Positions 40,117-53,430 are shown, numbered from the stretch's first letter. The stretch: 64,000 nucleotides of DNA from Epiperipatus broadwayi (GCA_028023455.1 JAQFVV010000063.1:5256794-5320793), one strand, 5' to 3'. The notes: generated by a model not told the origin, from the sequence alone. Translations and numbers: made by a program.

Positions 40117-40432
<316 letters not shown>

Positions 40433-41407
40433 ACAGAAAGGTTAACTATCTACAAAGTATGTGCCGATCATTGTTTACCTAATGATAATAATTTTTGTAT
40501 ATTTTACACACTTTGATATTAACAAAAATGTAGGAATGAATAGAATGTGATTATTGAAAATATTCCACAATTGGTATTGCAGTGTCAATATTATTATATA
40601 ATGAAATCCATTTTTTAGATTATAATACATATTTTCTGATTTCATATAGGTTCAGAACATTTTACAATTGTGAGCGCCCTTTCTTTATTTTTTGCATTTT
40701 AAGATTTTGTTAATTTCCTAACTTCTAAACGAATTTTTTTTTAACCATCGTTTGTTTTTCAGGAAGAATGATTTATTGAACTCTAAGTATTTCAGTAATG
40801 TAATATTCATACCTTGAGAAACCATGAAGAAAAAAGTCTTGTCATTTTTCTTGATTGCAGTGTAAAAGCTTTTGAATGATGTTCAACATTTGAACTTCGA
40901 TTTTTATATGAGGGTATTTGAAATTGATTTGAAGAATATTTTTGACTTGCATTAATGATATTCTTACCTAGTCGGCTGTGTTTTTAATTACCACAGTTAT
41001 GGACCTAAACTTCGAGTGTTTGTAATTGAAATTTATTTGAATATTCTAAAATTATACAATTATTTAATAAATGTATCTGAGAAATAAAGTTTTATGCAAA
41101 AGATGTGCCAAAAATTTGAGGACCTGATTTTTTTTCCATAAAATTTAAACTCCAGAATGTAATTATTTTTTTATTCAAATCTAAAAACTCTAACTGTTTT
41201 TAAGAATAACTTCAAATAAATGATTACGTGACGATGCAAAATAAAAAAAAAAAAATGTTTTGCTATTGTCAATACAGTTCACTGATACTCATCATTTTGC
41301 TTTAAAACACAATAATATTAATATGGTTTACTTATATATTATTTTACAATAAATGAATATTATTATATTGTAAATACTGAACTTTAAGATGTAATTAAAA
41401 GAATTTA
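40433..41407. other. AT-rich sequence, no gene seen
   Basis: No repeat or coding feature recognised. Confidence 0.5.
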
Positions 41408-41652
41408 AACGGCAGACTTTTAAGCTCTTTTATGCTATCCTCTCTATCTTATATAATTAATACCATTGACCACACCATATGAATAAGATAAATGATTTCC
41501 AATATGCTGTTTCATGCTGAACCAGCACTCATCAGTTGGCCCAGATCATCATCTTGTACACATATCTTATTCACATGTGTGTGGTCATGTGTATTGGTTA
41601 TATAAGATGGAGAGGATAGCTAAAGAAGCTTAATAATCTGTGTAGAAACCGC
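41408..41652. mobile_element. Foldback element, family F copy 5
   Basis: Ends GGCAGACTTTTAAGC and GCTTAATAATCTGTGT are roughly inverted. The interior has GCTGAACCAGCACTCATCAG and GGCCCAGATCATCATC, the complement of the motif in the other copies. Confidence 0.7.
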
Positions 41653-42040
41653 CATTAATTATATATTATTTTATAGTGACATTCTTAGTAATAGAATAAC
41701 ATACATTTATACATATATGCAGTTTATAAATTTAAAAGATAAGTCGGTTTTGTTTATTCTTAACTGCTTTTTTTCTTTTCACAGCACTTTAAAATGTTTG
41801 ATTTCATTCTTGTTTGCAAAGTAAGCACTTAATAGATGATTACAGTAGCCTGTTGCAGATGACAATAGGAGAATTCGTTTGAACACTAATAATATGAAAC
41901 TTGTTAAAAGTAAAAAAAAAAAAAAAACTTGTTATATTTATTACTTGAATGAAAAAAATTTAAAATTAACTAAATAAAAATTGATCTGTAAATATATATT
42001 TTTAATGCGTTGATATATTAAGCATTTGAAAAAGTGACTT
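41653..42040. other. AT-rich spacer, no gene seen
   Basis: No repeat or coding feature recognised; an (AT)n run at 42041-42058 abuts the LINE 3' end. Confidence 0.5.
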
Positions 42041-42060
42041 ATATATATATATATATATCA

Positions 42061-43560
42061 TCAACCATTATCAATCCACTGCAGGATGAAGGTCTCTCCA
42101 AGTTTAATCCATCTTCTTCGATCTTTAGCTTCTCTTTTCCACAACACCCCTGCATATTTTCTTATTTCATCCATCCATCTCACATGTGGTCTCTTTCTGG
42201 GTCTTTTACAATCTCTTGGAATCCAGTTTAAAATTTCAATTGTCCATCTATTATCATTTCTTCTAGCAATATGTCCAGCCCAACTCCATTTCAATCTTTT
42301 AATTTTTTCAATAAGGTCAGTAACACCTGTTTGTTGTCTTACCCATACATTGCGTTTTCGATCTCTTCTTGTTACTCCCAACATACATCTCTCCATACTC
42401 CTTTGAGTGGTCTGAAGTCTCTGTATTGCTCTTCTATTAAGTGCCCAAGTCTCAGATCCATAAGTAAGAACTGGTAAAACACATTTGTTAAAAACCATTC
42501 TTTTCAAACACATAGGCATATTTCCTTTTAGTATCAAGTTATTTCTACCAAAAGCACTCCAACCAAGTTTAATTCTATGATTAATTTCCTCCATTATGTT
42601 TCCATCTGTATTAATAATCTGACCTAGGTATTTGTAACTGTTAACTTCTTCTAATTCTTCATAATCAATCTTTATTTTCATATTTTGAGCAAATCGATTA
42701 AACATTACTTTAGTCTTTTTAACATTTATCTTTAGTCCTACTTTTCTACTTTCATCTGCTAACTCCTGCAACATTTCCTGCAGCTCTGAAGCATTATTTG
42801 CAAAAACAACTACATCATCTGCAAAATCTAAATGACTTAAATACTCTCCATTTACTTTCATTCCTTTAGTTTCCCATTTTAATCCACAAAATACTTCTTG
42901 CAGCACTGCTGTAAAAAGTTTTGGAGATATGGAGTCACCTTGCCTTACACCTTTCTCAATGTTGATTTTTCCAGTATCATTATGTAATCTAATTGTTGCT
43001 GTTGCATTTTTATAAATATTCTTTAAAATATGACAATATCCTGGATCTATACCTTGATGATCCAATGCTTTAATCACTGAAGAAATGTGTATAGAATCGA
43101 ATGCCTTTTCATAATCTACAAATCCAAAACATAATGACAACTCATATTCATTTGTCCTTTCTATGACTTCTCTCAATACCTGGATATGATCTATTGTACT
43201 AAAACCACTTTTAAATCCAGCTTGTTCTCTTGGTTGGTGGAAATCCAAAGTTCTCTGTAGACGAGTTGTAATTATCTTGGTAAAAATTTTATATAAAACT
43301 GATAAAAGGCTGATAGGTCTGTAATTTCTAATATCTTCTTTATCACCTTTTTTAAATATTAATATTATTACTGCATTCTTCCAATCAGCCGGTACATCTT
43401 TATCATTTAGACATTTGGTATATAACTTTGCTAAAATTGTTTCTATTTCTTCACCTCCTTCTTTTAATATATCAATTATAATTCCATCATTTCCTGGAGC
43501 CTTTCCTTTCTTCATACATTTAATTGCATGTCTCACTTCTTCATTTAAAATTCTGGGCAA
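42061..43560 (-). pseudogene. LINE reverse transcriptase region (3' part of frameshifted ORF)
   Basis: 499 codons overlapping the endonuclease half by 16 bases. Order of motifs: KAPGNDG (20-26), AVIILIFKKGD (63-73), NYRPISLL (79-86), FVDYEKAFD (motif A, Asp149), GVRQGDSISP (204-213), FADD (motif C, Asp248 and Asp249), KINVKKTKVMF and YKYLGQII. The C-terminus has WSWAGHIARR and RPRKRPHVRWMDE, common in RTE-like elements. It copies LINE RNA into DNA at the nick. All catalytic residues are present. RTE elements normally encode both enzymes in one frame, so a single-base indel near 43545-43575 is the likely damage. The internal Met at 43558-43560 is probably not a natural start. Confidence 0.88.
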
Positions 43561-44948
43561 TTCGAAGATGTAATAGATATAGGAGGTACTTGTTCTTTAT
43601 TACTATATAATTCTTGATAAAAATCTTCTACCAATTTCATGATGTCATCTCTCTTTTTAGTAATAATTCCATCTTTTTTTCTTATTGCAGATATAAATTT
43701 CCTACCAATACCAAAATGTTGTTTAACATTCTTGAGACTTTTATTTTCTTCTACAGCTTTCCTTGCTATTTCACAGTTATACTTTCTTATATCATTTTCA
43801 ACTCTTTTCCGTACCATTTTACAAAATTCGAGATATTCAATTCTTTTTAATACATCATTTTTGTATATCTTCATATTCCTTCTTTTCTTCATAAATTCTC
43901 TAGTCTCAGTAGAAATTTTATTAGTCAATTGCTGCTTTTTTCTACCAGCTATCTTTGTTGCAGTTTTTAAAAGTGTATCAGTTATTTTCATATTAATTTC
44001 ATTCAAATCTGAATCATGTTCAAAATCTCCTAACACTTGAAACCTATTTGTAAGTTCTAATTTAAATTCATTAGAATGTTTCTGAAGATTAGGAATATCA
44101 ACTGTAAATATTGTTTTTCTCAATAATTTTTGTCTCTCTAGTTTTACATTAACACGTAACTTACACCTTACTAATCGATGATCACTTCCTGTGTTAAATT
44201 TATTAAGAACATTACAATCTTGAAATATGTATTTCCTGTTAGTCAAAATATAATCCAATTCTGCTGTACCTTCATTTGGATGCTTCCATGTCCATTTCCT
44301 TTTAACATTTTTCTCAAAAAATGAATTCATAATATAAAGTTTTTCTTTTTCTGCAAACTCCACAAGTCTATGTCCTCTCTCATTTCTATTACCATAACCA
44401 AAATTACCTACAGCAATTTCATCTTTCATTTGTCTACCAATTCTAGCATTAAAGTCTCCCATAACAATTTTAAAATGTTGTTTACTCTGATCAAAAGCCT
44501 TTTGTACATCCATATAAAAATCTTCTACTACTTCATCACTATGAGAACTTGTTGGGGCATAAACCTGAATTATCTGCATTTGGTATCTGCTATTAAGTTG
44601 TATAACTAATCTTGCAACTCTGTCCGATACACCATCAATCTCCACAATATTGTTCTTCCACTTTTTATTTATAATGAATCCTACTCCACTTGTATTTCCA
44701 ATATGTGTGCCTTTATAATAGAGTATATGTCCACTTTTTAAATCAATTGTTTCTTCACCTTTTCTTCTAACTTCACAAAGTCCAATAATGTCCCATTTAA
44801 TATAAGACAATTCTTCTTCTAATTCTTGCAATCTTCCTTCACTTGAAAGTGATCTGCAGTTGTAAGTACCTAAATAAAAAGTCGTCATCAAATGGCAGCC
44901 TGGGTCCACAATCAGGGGATTCTTAGCACCCTCGCCTTCGGCCACCAA
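43545..44948 (-). pseudogene. LINE endonuclease region (5' part of frameshifted ORF)
   Basis: 467 codons. An exonuclease-endonuclease-phosphatase fold is shown by GTYNCRSL (Asn30), IIGLCEVRRKG (Glu59), VYAPTS (130-134), VMGDFNARIG (Asp165, Asn167), ELDYILTNRK (Asp232) and GSDHRLV (Asp256, His257). All key residues are present, so this half is well preserved. It would nick target DNA to prime reverse transcription in the nucleus. After about residue 265 comes a charged linker. The frame stops at 43545, where the reverse transcriptase continues in the frame one base back, so the two are halves of one broken reading frame. The chosen start is the first Met of the open stretch; Met21, just before the endonuclease, is an equally good choice. 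Confidence 0.85.
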
Positions 44949-45401
44949 CCGCTGCCTTGGTTGGTGACTTTACAGCCTCCTGGGAATAAGGGCCATGCTT
45001 TATTTTTGTCTGTCATAATTGTATATATGTATTGAAAAATATTTATCATTTACACAAACATTCATTCTGCCTTATCAGGCACTGAGAAGAAAGACCATGG
45101 TGTTTCTTGATCTTAAACTCAGAGGTAAAAAGCCAATAAACTCACCACGCTGGCTAATGCGTGTTGGTGAGCAGCCCATCCATGTTCGTATACTATATGA
45201 ATAATCACATAGTAATAACAGCTGCAACAACAAGAACGTATGGAATGGACATTAGGAATTTGCCCTGCTTGGTTCCTTTAAGGCCTCCAAGAGAAATCAA
45301 AGGGTCTCCTTTTAGTTAATAGCAAACTCCTTTCTGCAGCCATATATATTGTAACAGTCATCATTCATTTCATTTCTGCTCTTTAAATTTAATATAGTTT
45401 G

Positions 45402-45450
45402 AACACAAATACAACATTGCACATGAATAGGAATTAATACAAATTAGAAT

Positions 45451-45491
<41 letters not shown>

Positions 45492-45940
45492 CTATAATCA
45501 ATTGACCTCATTATCATCCCCCAAATAGGTACCATCAGAATAAAAGAAAACCTGAAACTCATGGAATAGAGTTTAGTCCTTTCTCTAATGGGAACACAAA
45601 CATGATATTGCATGTGATAAGGAGTTAATACAAATTAAGGTTTTGAAATATATAGATTTAAATAATCTACAGTCAATCAATCTCATTATCAACCTCAATT
45701 ACACATGATCATGTTCAAAGAAAACTGAAACTCATGGAATAGGGTTCAATCCTCTCTCCAATAGGAACACAAATGTAATGTTACATGTGGCTAGGAGTTA
45801 ATACAAATTAAAAATTATGAGATATATAGGTTTAAATAATCTACAGTCAGTCGATATCATTATTATCCTCCAATTAGCCATGAACATGTTAAAAATAAAA
45901 CAGATATTCATGGAATAGGGTTCAGTTCTTTACTCTGATT
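45402..45940 (+). repeat. Tandem repeat, about 172-bp unit, three copies
   Basis: Units begin at AACACAAA near 45402, 45593 and 45765. Shared blocks are GGAGTTAATACAAATTA, AATCTACAGTCA and ACTCATGGAATAGGGTT. The first unit is longer because an (AT)n run (45455-45489) has expanded in it. Confidence 0.85.
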
Positions 45941-45956
45941 TAGTTTATAATAAGAT

Positions 45957-46731
45957 TTAACCCTTAAACCGCTAATTATATTATTGGTTGTATGAGGTAA
46001 AAATCAAATCTTTTAATTGGCCAACTCACAAACTGAAGACAAAGCCTATTGTTAAACCATATTCGCCTATAATATTAAATTCAACTCAGATATGTTTATA
46101 AAAAGTATATTACTAATTTTTCAGGTTATGAAAGTGAACGAAAGTTCTTTCAAAAATAAATTGCTATTTATTTATTATAAAATATTCAATTTCGGCAAAT
46201 TTAAAAGCGAATATCTAAACAAAGAAGTGCTGATGCAAACGCTTTTTTTCAATTTTACGTTATGGAAAAGTAAAGATTTCTTTTTGCTAAATATTAAATA
46301 TTTTTACTAAAATCTTCAATATTTTTCGAAAATAATTTTGTTTTTTTAGTTTATTTTTTAAAAATTATTTTAATTTTTCAAATTATACTTTTTTAATACT
46401 TAAATCACATTCAAAATGAAAATCTCAGCATTTTTCTTTTTTTTCTTTGATCAGGCAGTTTCTTTGTTCTTTCCAGCCAATCAGAATGTCTTTGTCGGCT
46501 GAGAGCCGTATGAGAGCCAATCACCAACAAGCTTCTTTTTTTGTTTAGCTTTAAATGTGGTTTTTTTTTATTTTTTACTTGTAAAATAATTTGGAAAAGG
46601 GCACCATCTTACAGAACTTTTAAAAACCTAATCAATAACTGTCAAACGAATATCCTAGCATTAAAAATAATGGAATTAGAGTGACGTCAACTGTTGACGA
46701 GAGGCCTCATAAGAGGTGGGAAAAGGGTTAA
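45957..46731 (+). mobile_element. piggyBac-like MITE, copy 2, with TTAA duplication
   Basis: TTAA at 45957-45960 and 46728-46731 brackets a 767-bp non-coding block with ends CCCTTAAACCGC and GGGAAAAGGG. TTAA targets and CCCTT ends are the mark of piggyBac-type transposition. The block recurs at 22123-22886. The internal 72-codon frame (46092-46310) is not conserved. Confidence 0.7.
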
Positions 46732-47170
46732 TGTATATTGTTGAAAATATGACCATACTGTGATTTACATTTATTTTTTCAAATCATTAGAGTCCCTTTC
46801 TACATGATAACGTAAACTTATTTAATTCTAAATATTAATCTCCTTGCATGACAAAAAACAATCACATATATTTTTTTAAAAATTACTTATGTATCATTGA
46901 ATTTGCATTAGATTTTTATGTATATACTTTTCAAGATGAAGCAAAATAAAACTAGAATATTATTATAAATTCACAAACAATGATAGAACAATATTAATGA
47001 GTTTACTTATAAAAATAAATTGAAAGTAATGAATTTGTTAGAATTATAAATTTAAAGGACTTAAAATAAACCTATCACTTTAATTAAATACAAATATAAC
47101 TACATGAATATATCTCAGTGTTAAATGAGATTATTAAAATTTATGTCTATTAGAAAAAAAGATTATAATG

Positions 47171-47242
<72 letters not shown>

Positions 47243-48671
47243 CATTTATTTATATACTGTTTATTTATATATGGTTGAAATATATTGGCATTTGGTAAAA
47301 GCTAAAAGAAAAAGTAAATTTAGTGATCTTATTAAAAGAAGCAATTAATTTTTTTTTTTTAGTTTGTGTAATTTTTTTTTTTGAATGTACAATGAAAGTT
47401 ATATTTTTAGTTTATATTTTTTTTTATGTAATTAAAAATAAAAGTTAAAATTGGAAAGAATAAAGACATGCAGAGTACTAATCTAGATAAACTAAAGAAA
47501 AGAGAATTCCACACACAGATTACAATCAGCAAAACCTTTTTTGAAAGGTAATTAAAGATGGTGGAATTATGTTTTAAAAAAAAGAATTTGTAACTTAAAT
47601 TTAAAAAAGAATGTACAAGATTATTATCTTGTATATTGATAAAAGGACAAAAGAAAATATGCGCAGAAGTCTAAAACTGGACCTTTACTATAAAAGAAAG
47701 AACACCAGTGTGATCAGGGTCTTGTTTGTTTTTTTGTCTGGTCCTGGATTATGAAAGATCCAGGAACATTTTACACTGAAATAATTTGTCATGCTGAAGT
47801 GGACTGAAGCTTTTGACATCATTCATCATAAAGATGTTGACTCCAGAAAAGCTTTTATGACTAGCCATTAGGACAGATCAAGAACAAGTGAAAACCAATG
47901 GCCACGAGCTCATTCTACCTCAAGAAAAACTATGCATGGTAATCAATCATCTACAGAAATTTGCTGAACTTACTGGTAAGCTAAGATTAACTATTTCTGA
48001 TTGTGACTAAATTAAGCATTTGCAAATCATTCTCTAATAAGCTTATAATATAATCCTGATAGAGACATTAATTTTTTCATTCAAGAGACCTTTCATTTTA
48101 AAGAACATTCTAGAAGAAATTCAGAAGTGAACTATAAATGTTAAACTATTTTTAATTAATTGATTTATGTCTGGATTAGCATGTGTGTATTCTTTCCAAC
48201 TTATTAGTAATTGGTGTTTTTAATATTTTAATTTGTTAGAATAAAATATTTATTTCTAATATCAACTTTTCATTGTGTGGTATTAATGTTAGTTATTAAA
48301 TTTATTAATGTTAGTTTATTAGGGTTTGAGTGTATAATTTACCTTTGCCAATATTTTTGATTAAGCCCCAGGAATAATATTCTCTAAAAAAATAAAGTTA
48401 TGTAAAAGCATAACCCTGATCTTTTAGCTACTTGCATCAAAATTATGGATATGAGAAAGTTAGGACTCTATTGACTATGTCACACTCTTATAAATTAAAA
48501 CTAACTTCATCAGCAATTCCTGTCATAATAATTAGTAGGCCAGTTAATAAGGAAATATAGCTATGTTTTTTTGGAAATAAAGATATTTTTTTATCCATAG
48601 TTTGATTAACTTTCATTTAACTGTGTCTAAAAGATGGCCTACCAGAATTTATCAAAATGTGGAAAAACATT

Positions 48672-48709
<38 letters not shown>

Positions 48710-48719
48710 TAATGTTTTT

Positions 48720-48761
<42 letters not shown>

Positions 48762-49639
48762 AAACAGACACATTTCACATATATATTTTAAAGATTTCTT
48801 TCCCTCCCAGTTCAAGTAGTTAAAATTAAAAATAAAACTGATGAGAGTCAGTAAATAAAATTCTAAATAAAGAAGCAAGTGACAGTGAATTTAAATCACT
48901 TTTCCAATTGTGTTATAAAAACAAATAAAAAAAGTAAAATAAAGAAAATATAAAAGACGCATTTAATTAATAAATCTTTATCATTAATTGATAAATCTTC
49001 AGTTTAAAATATTACAGATATGATTTATTTTAGAGCTATATGTTTTCAGATTTAAATGTAAAAACACTTAAAGATAACTTCATCTTCTTGCCTTGGGCTC
49101 TTAATCAGATGTTTTTTTAAAACATGTTGGTAGATAACAAAATACAGGAAGCAGAAGAAATAAAAGGAGCAGCTTAATTGGATAAGTTAGTGACAGTGAC
49201 AGTTACAGTTAGATAGGTTTTAGTTACAGTACAATCAGTTATTAGGATGGTCAAGAGTGAATCCTGTTGTAAATTGTAATCATTGCCATGCAATTTATTA
49301 CTTTTGGGAATTCTAAAATAACCAAGTTGGAACTACAATTATCATCAACAGAGAAAAACTTTTAGTTACTGCCTAACTGAATAATGGAAAAGTGCATTAT
49401 GAATTTGGAAAACTCCAGTATGAGTGAGGAGAAAGTAGTTCTTTTCTCCAACCATGTGAAAAGCCCAGGAAAATCCAAAAACATGCCCAATTAACAGCAG
49501 CAGTAACTCAGTGTGCCATTCAATCCATGTAAACCTTTTATTGATGTCAAAATATAAATGACAACATAAGGAAAATTTAGATACCTTTATAATATTCAAG
49601 TACACTTTTTGAAAAGGCATTTATTAAAATAATTAACAT
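46732..49639. other. AT-rich sequence, no gene seen
   Basis: Contains (AT)n at 47172-47241, flanked by a short inverted AAATGCTAT/ATAGCATTT, and two AT runs (48675-48706, 48722-48759) flanked by an inverted GGAAAAACATTA motif. The patch 47640-47990 is less AT-rich and ends in a splice-donor-like CTGGTAAGC near 47980, but has no coherent frame. Confidence 0.5.
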
Positions 49640-50345
49640 ATAAAATAAAATGCATTTATTCAAGTGATTGATTTATCAAATGAAACATAAGAAAATAATG
49701 TTTTTAAAGAATAATAATTATACTGATTTTAAAAATTTAAGAATATTGATTTAAATATAAATGAAAAATATAATAATATGTAAATTAAATCAAAGATGTA
49801 TTTATATATACATGAATATAGAATTTGTAATGCTTCTGTCCAAAAATTAAATTGAATATATTTCTACTTCAAATATGAACAGGGACTAGATATACCTTTA
49901 TAAGATTAGAAATGCTTCTATGTAAAAAGTAAATTGAATGAATGTGCTTGTACTTCAAATATACATCTGTATCAAAGATGAATTAAACAAATGAATGACT
50001 CAAATATACGAACATGAATTAGAGAATTAATATTTTAATATAAATAAATGACATGAACCTACATCCATATGCCTGAATTAAAGATGAATTAAATAAATGA
50101 ATGATTTAAATCTACAAATCTGAATTGGAGAATTAATATTTAATATAAGTGATTGACATGAACCTACAACTATATGCCTGGGATTTAAATCTACAAATCT
50201 GAATTAGAGAATTAATATTTTAATATAAGTGAATTACTTAAATTTACATCCAGACACCTGGATCAAAGATGAATGACTTGAATTTATATCCACATACTTT
50301 GATCACAGATAAATAACCAAGATTTATATCCAGATACTTATTGAA
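49640..50345 (+). repeat. Degenerate tandem repeat around GAATTAAAGATGAATTAAAT
   Basis: Recurring ATGAACCTACA, ATATGCCTG, AAATCTACAAATCTGAATT and GAGAATTAATATTTTAATATAA blocks, with a unit of about 100 bases made of two related halves. No coding sequence. Confidence 0.65.
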
Positions 50346-50837
50346 CCAATCATTTATGATTATGAAAAGAATGCTTAAATGTAAATCAAACTGGTCTAGG
50401 AACATATGCGCCTATAGGAAAATGTCAATCCAAAGATGAACTGTTAATAACTTTTGTTGTTAAATAAATAAATCATTCTTATCTAAAACTAATATATCTG
50501 GTCAGTTTCATTTCACATCACTCATCATTTATTACATTTGTTCACAAGAATCTCTTGCCTTCTGAGCTATGTTCGGCATAACCAGATCTGAATAAGTAAA
50601 TAAGGTTGTGGTAAGCTGGAACTCTAGTGGCACCACTTGGGAAACCAAACAAACAAATTTTCTAGATGTTTCCAGTCTCTTTAATGCTATATCCTCTGAT
50701 GAGCAGGAAATATTGTTGTAGGATGGTAAGATAAACATTGGATAATGCCAACCTTTGTTTCTGTCCTGCAATATGCTAATCAGGAAATAGTTACAACCGT
50801 TATAGAGGTTGGAAGGAGATTCGGTTACTATATATAT
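50346..50837. other. Spacer, no gene seen
   Basis: Less AT-rich between 50530 and 50780, with an 80-codon frame on the minus strand that I do not recognise. Confidence 0.45.
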
Positions 50838-52083
50838 TGTAAAAGATCGATAAATCTACTTTTATTTTAAAATATCATTTGTTGTTATTAAAAAAATCTC
50901 TTTGATTTGATGTTTATATATGGTTTTTGGTTATTAGTTATAGATTGTTGTTTGGATTTATTATTTTATTTATTTGTTGAGGTACATCGCTGTGAATATT
51001 TAATTGTTATTATTCTTAATGGTGAGATTTTTAATGGTAATAATAGTGACATGTTTTAATTATTATAAATAAATAGAGACATATAAATTGTTGATTATAA
51101 AAAAGATTATTTTATTTGTAGTGATTATTAAAAAAATGCAATGTTATTATTTATGCATATATATATTTTTAAAGCTGTCAAATAAATTGTGGATTTAATA
51201 TTTTTTATATGATTGGTATTTTTATTTTTTTTGAATGTCAATTGTTTAAAAGAAAACATATGTAACAATGGTTTTCAAAAACTGTGCGTTCAGTGGCATG
51301 AGGAAAACAACAACAGCAGCAACAAAAGAAGCCATCATTGTTGATATAGTTATTAAAAAAAACTGAAGGATAAAATTAATTGTACTTTGTTTCTTTGGAA
51401 TTGCCATTCTTGAGAATAATTAAATAAGATAAATTACTGTAGTAAACACATAAACCATGACCGGCTAATATATATATATTGTAAATATCGATAAGTCGAT
51501 ATTATATTTTTAAATTATCATTTGTTATTAAAAAAAAAATCTCTTTAAGTTGATGTTTACATATGAAATATTTAAATTTTTCTTTTATGTTTATTAAATA
51601 TAGTTATTATTTGAAGTTATTGTTTTATTTATATATATTGATAGTACATCATAATAAACATTTAATTATTAAAATAAATAAGGACATATAAATTGTTAAT
51701 TATAAAAAAATTATTTTATTTACAATGATTATTAAATGTAATAAATTACAATATATGTATATTTTTAAAGGTATCAAATTTTCAATTTAATATTTTATAT
51801 ATATATATATACTTGATATTTTATTTTTATTTTAATGTTAATTGTTTTAAAAGAGAACATATATAACATGAGTTTTAAAATAGCATCTGCTGGCGCATGG
51901 AACGATAGCAACAACAATAAAGGAAGCCATTATTTTGATATATTATTATTGGGATAGATATAGAACAAACAACTGAAAAATAAAGATTTTATTGTACTTT
52001 AGTTCTATAAAATTTACTATTCCTCAAAATACTGAAATAATATATATATTTTATGGTAAATACATAAATTATGGCAGGTTAAT
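50838..52083 (+). repeat. Two tandem units of about 640 and 604 bp
   Basis: Both units start TGTAAA followed by ATCGATAA and share TCATTTGTT, ACATATAAATTGTTAATTAT-like blocks, AACAACAA with GAAGCCAT, and a final AACACATAAACCATG/AATACATAAATTATG. Divergence is appreciable, so the duplication is not recent. Confidence 0.85.
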
Positions 52084-53145
52084 CAAGAATCACAGCCAGG
52101 AGGCTGCATCATCGCTTTCATTTATTTCAAGGCAATTTTCAATGGAACAACTAAAAAAATTCAATGTATAAATTTCATCGCGTCTGGAGTTGAAACTAGA
52201 TATAGCTATCTTAAATGTATAATCATCAATTTAATCATAATTTGGAAGTAATTGGAATTAACATGCTGGATTTAACATTTTAATTGGTTTATTTATTTTT
52301 TAAAAAGGAAGGAAATTTTAAAACGGATAAAATATGCATATATCTAAGGATTAACAATTTTCTTTAATATAATAATTTCTTCGCCTTTCGATAGAATGCA
52401 TTCTAATAATCAAAAGTAAACGGATAAAAGAACTCATGGAATAAATTAACTTTTTGGAAAGGAAAATTAGCTAAATGAACTTTAAAAGGTATTTAATAAT
52501 TTTATATATGTATGAGTAATATATAAATATATTTTTGAGATTGATATATTTTTTTTTTATTTACTTTTATTTTTTTTTTTATTATAAAATACGTTTTATA
52601 AGTGGTCAATTTAAGCATCTTGTTTTATAATAATATTAAACGTATAACAGATGTTCAGACAATTATCTTAAATAATTTAAAAATCTTAAAATGTAATTTA
52701 TAGGTTGAAGTTATATATGAATTGTTATATTTATATTATAATAGTTAGGTAAAAATATGTCTTTATATATTTAATCTATATATACTTATTACAAGTATAT
52801 ACATATAGTTATTCTTTGTATTTATATTTAAAACATCAATATTATTTAAAGTTGAACTATAACATAAAATAAAGGATGTACTATTTTTTTTTTATAAATA
52901 ATGCCTTTGTAATTATTTAAAAGAGCGATACTATATTATTCTTATTTTCTTTTAATGCCAAAGTTATTATGAAATTAATTGAATTTATAAATAATAAAAG
53001 ATAATTTCATATTTCATTTATTATTTAGTTTGTAGGTCACTTACACATATTATTATTCATTTATATATTTAGAGATACATAAATTTATATAGTTAGATGT
53101 GTATATTTGAATTTAGTAGAAGTCCCTTTGTTTCTAATATATATA
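52084..53145 (+). repeat. Direct repeat B, left copy
   Basis: Matches 58160-59405 in the same orientation: CACAGCCAGGAGGCTG, GCGTCTGGAGTTGAAAC, AGAATGCATTCTAATA, ATAATGCCTTTGTAATT, ATTATGAAATTAATTGAAT and the final CCCTTTGTTTCTAATATATA. Confidence 0.85.
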
Positions 53146-53427
53146 TATATTGATTAGTTGGTCACATCATCTTTAAAAATAAATTATAAAGATAGATCTC
53201 ATTGCTTTGCATGATTTTAGATTTGTTTTATATATAGCTAGCTGGAAGTGCATTTAAACAATTTATTTAAATATAACTGGAATAATTTCGTTTTTCTTCA
53301 ATCTTTAATTTTAATGGAATACCTAATAGACGTTCCATTATATTTAGCTTATCCAATTGTAAGCTACCATATAGTTTCCAGTACATTTGGCTTGCTCAAT
53401 CGTGGGCTGCCTCATATACATTCCATT

Positions 53428-53430
<3 letters not shown>

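Larger units (their letters stand above)
42058..45350 (-). mobile_element. RTE-clade LINE, near full length
   Basis: Carries an apurinic-type endonuclease and a reverse transcriptase in that order with almost no 3' untranslated region. The coding region ends TTGATAATGGTTGA and runs straight into TGA and then (AT)n. The 5' limit is uncertain. Upstream of the first frame, about 45000-45350 holds moderately GC-rich sequence (for example GGGCTGCTCACCAACACGC on the minus strand) that may be 5' untranslated LINE sequence. The order of domains and short triplet tail fit the RTE clade; the clade call is from motif style. Confidence 0.85.
50838..53430. mobile_element. Second TGTAA...TTACA block, composite
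   Basis: Begins TGTAAAAGATCG after TATATAT and ends CATTACA before a 30-base (AT)n run, giving the same inverted ends as the LTRs at 4847-6614 and 19591-21774. It has no coding capacity. Internal structure: two tandem units (50838-51479, 51480-52083) followed by segment B (52084-53145). A solo LTR is one explanation; a composite of several repeats is another. Confidence 0.5.

Noticed and set aside
43545-43575. Programmed -1 frameshift between LINE halves
   Set aside because: A TTTAAAT heptamer is present, but its phase fits the downstream frame and not the upstream one, so a chance indel is simpler.
42086-44609. Plus-strand frames of 68-133 codons across the LINE
   Set aside because: They overlap the well-supported minus-strand endonuclease and reverse transcriptase and show no domain.
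47640-47990. Possible exon with splice donor CTGGTAAGC
   Set aside because: No open frame leads into the donor, and no acceptor or partner exon can be recognised.
50532-50771. 79-codon minus-strand frame
   Set aside because: No recognisable domain, and no repeat or transcript signal; it may be chance in a less AT-rich patch.
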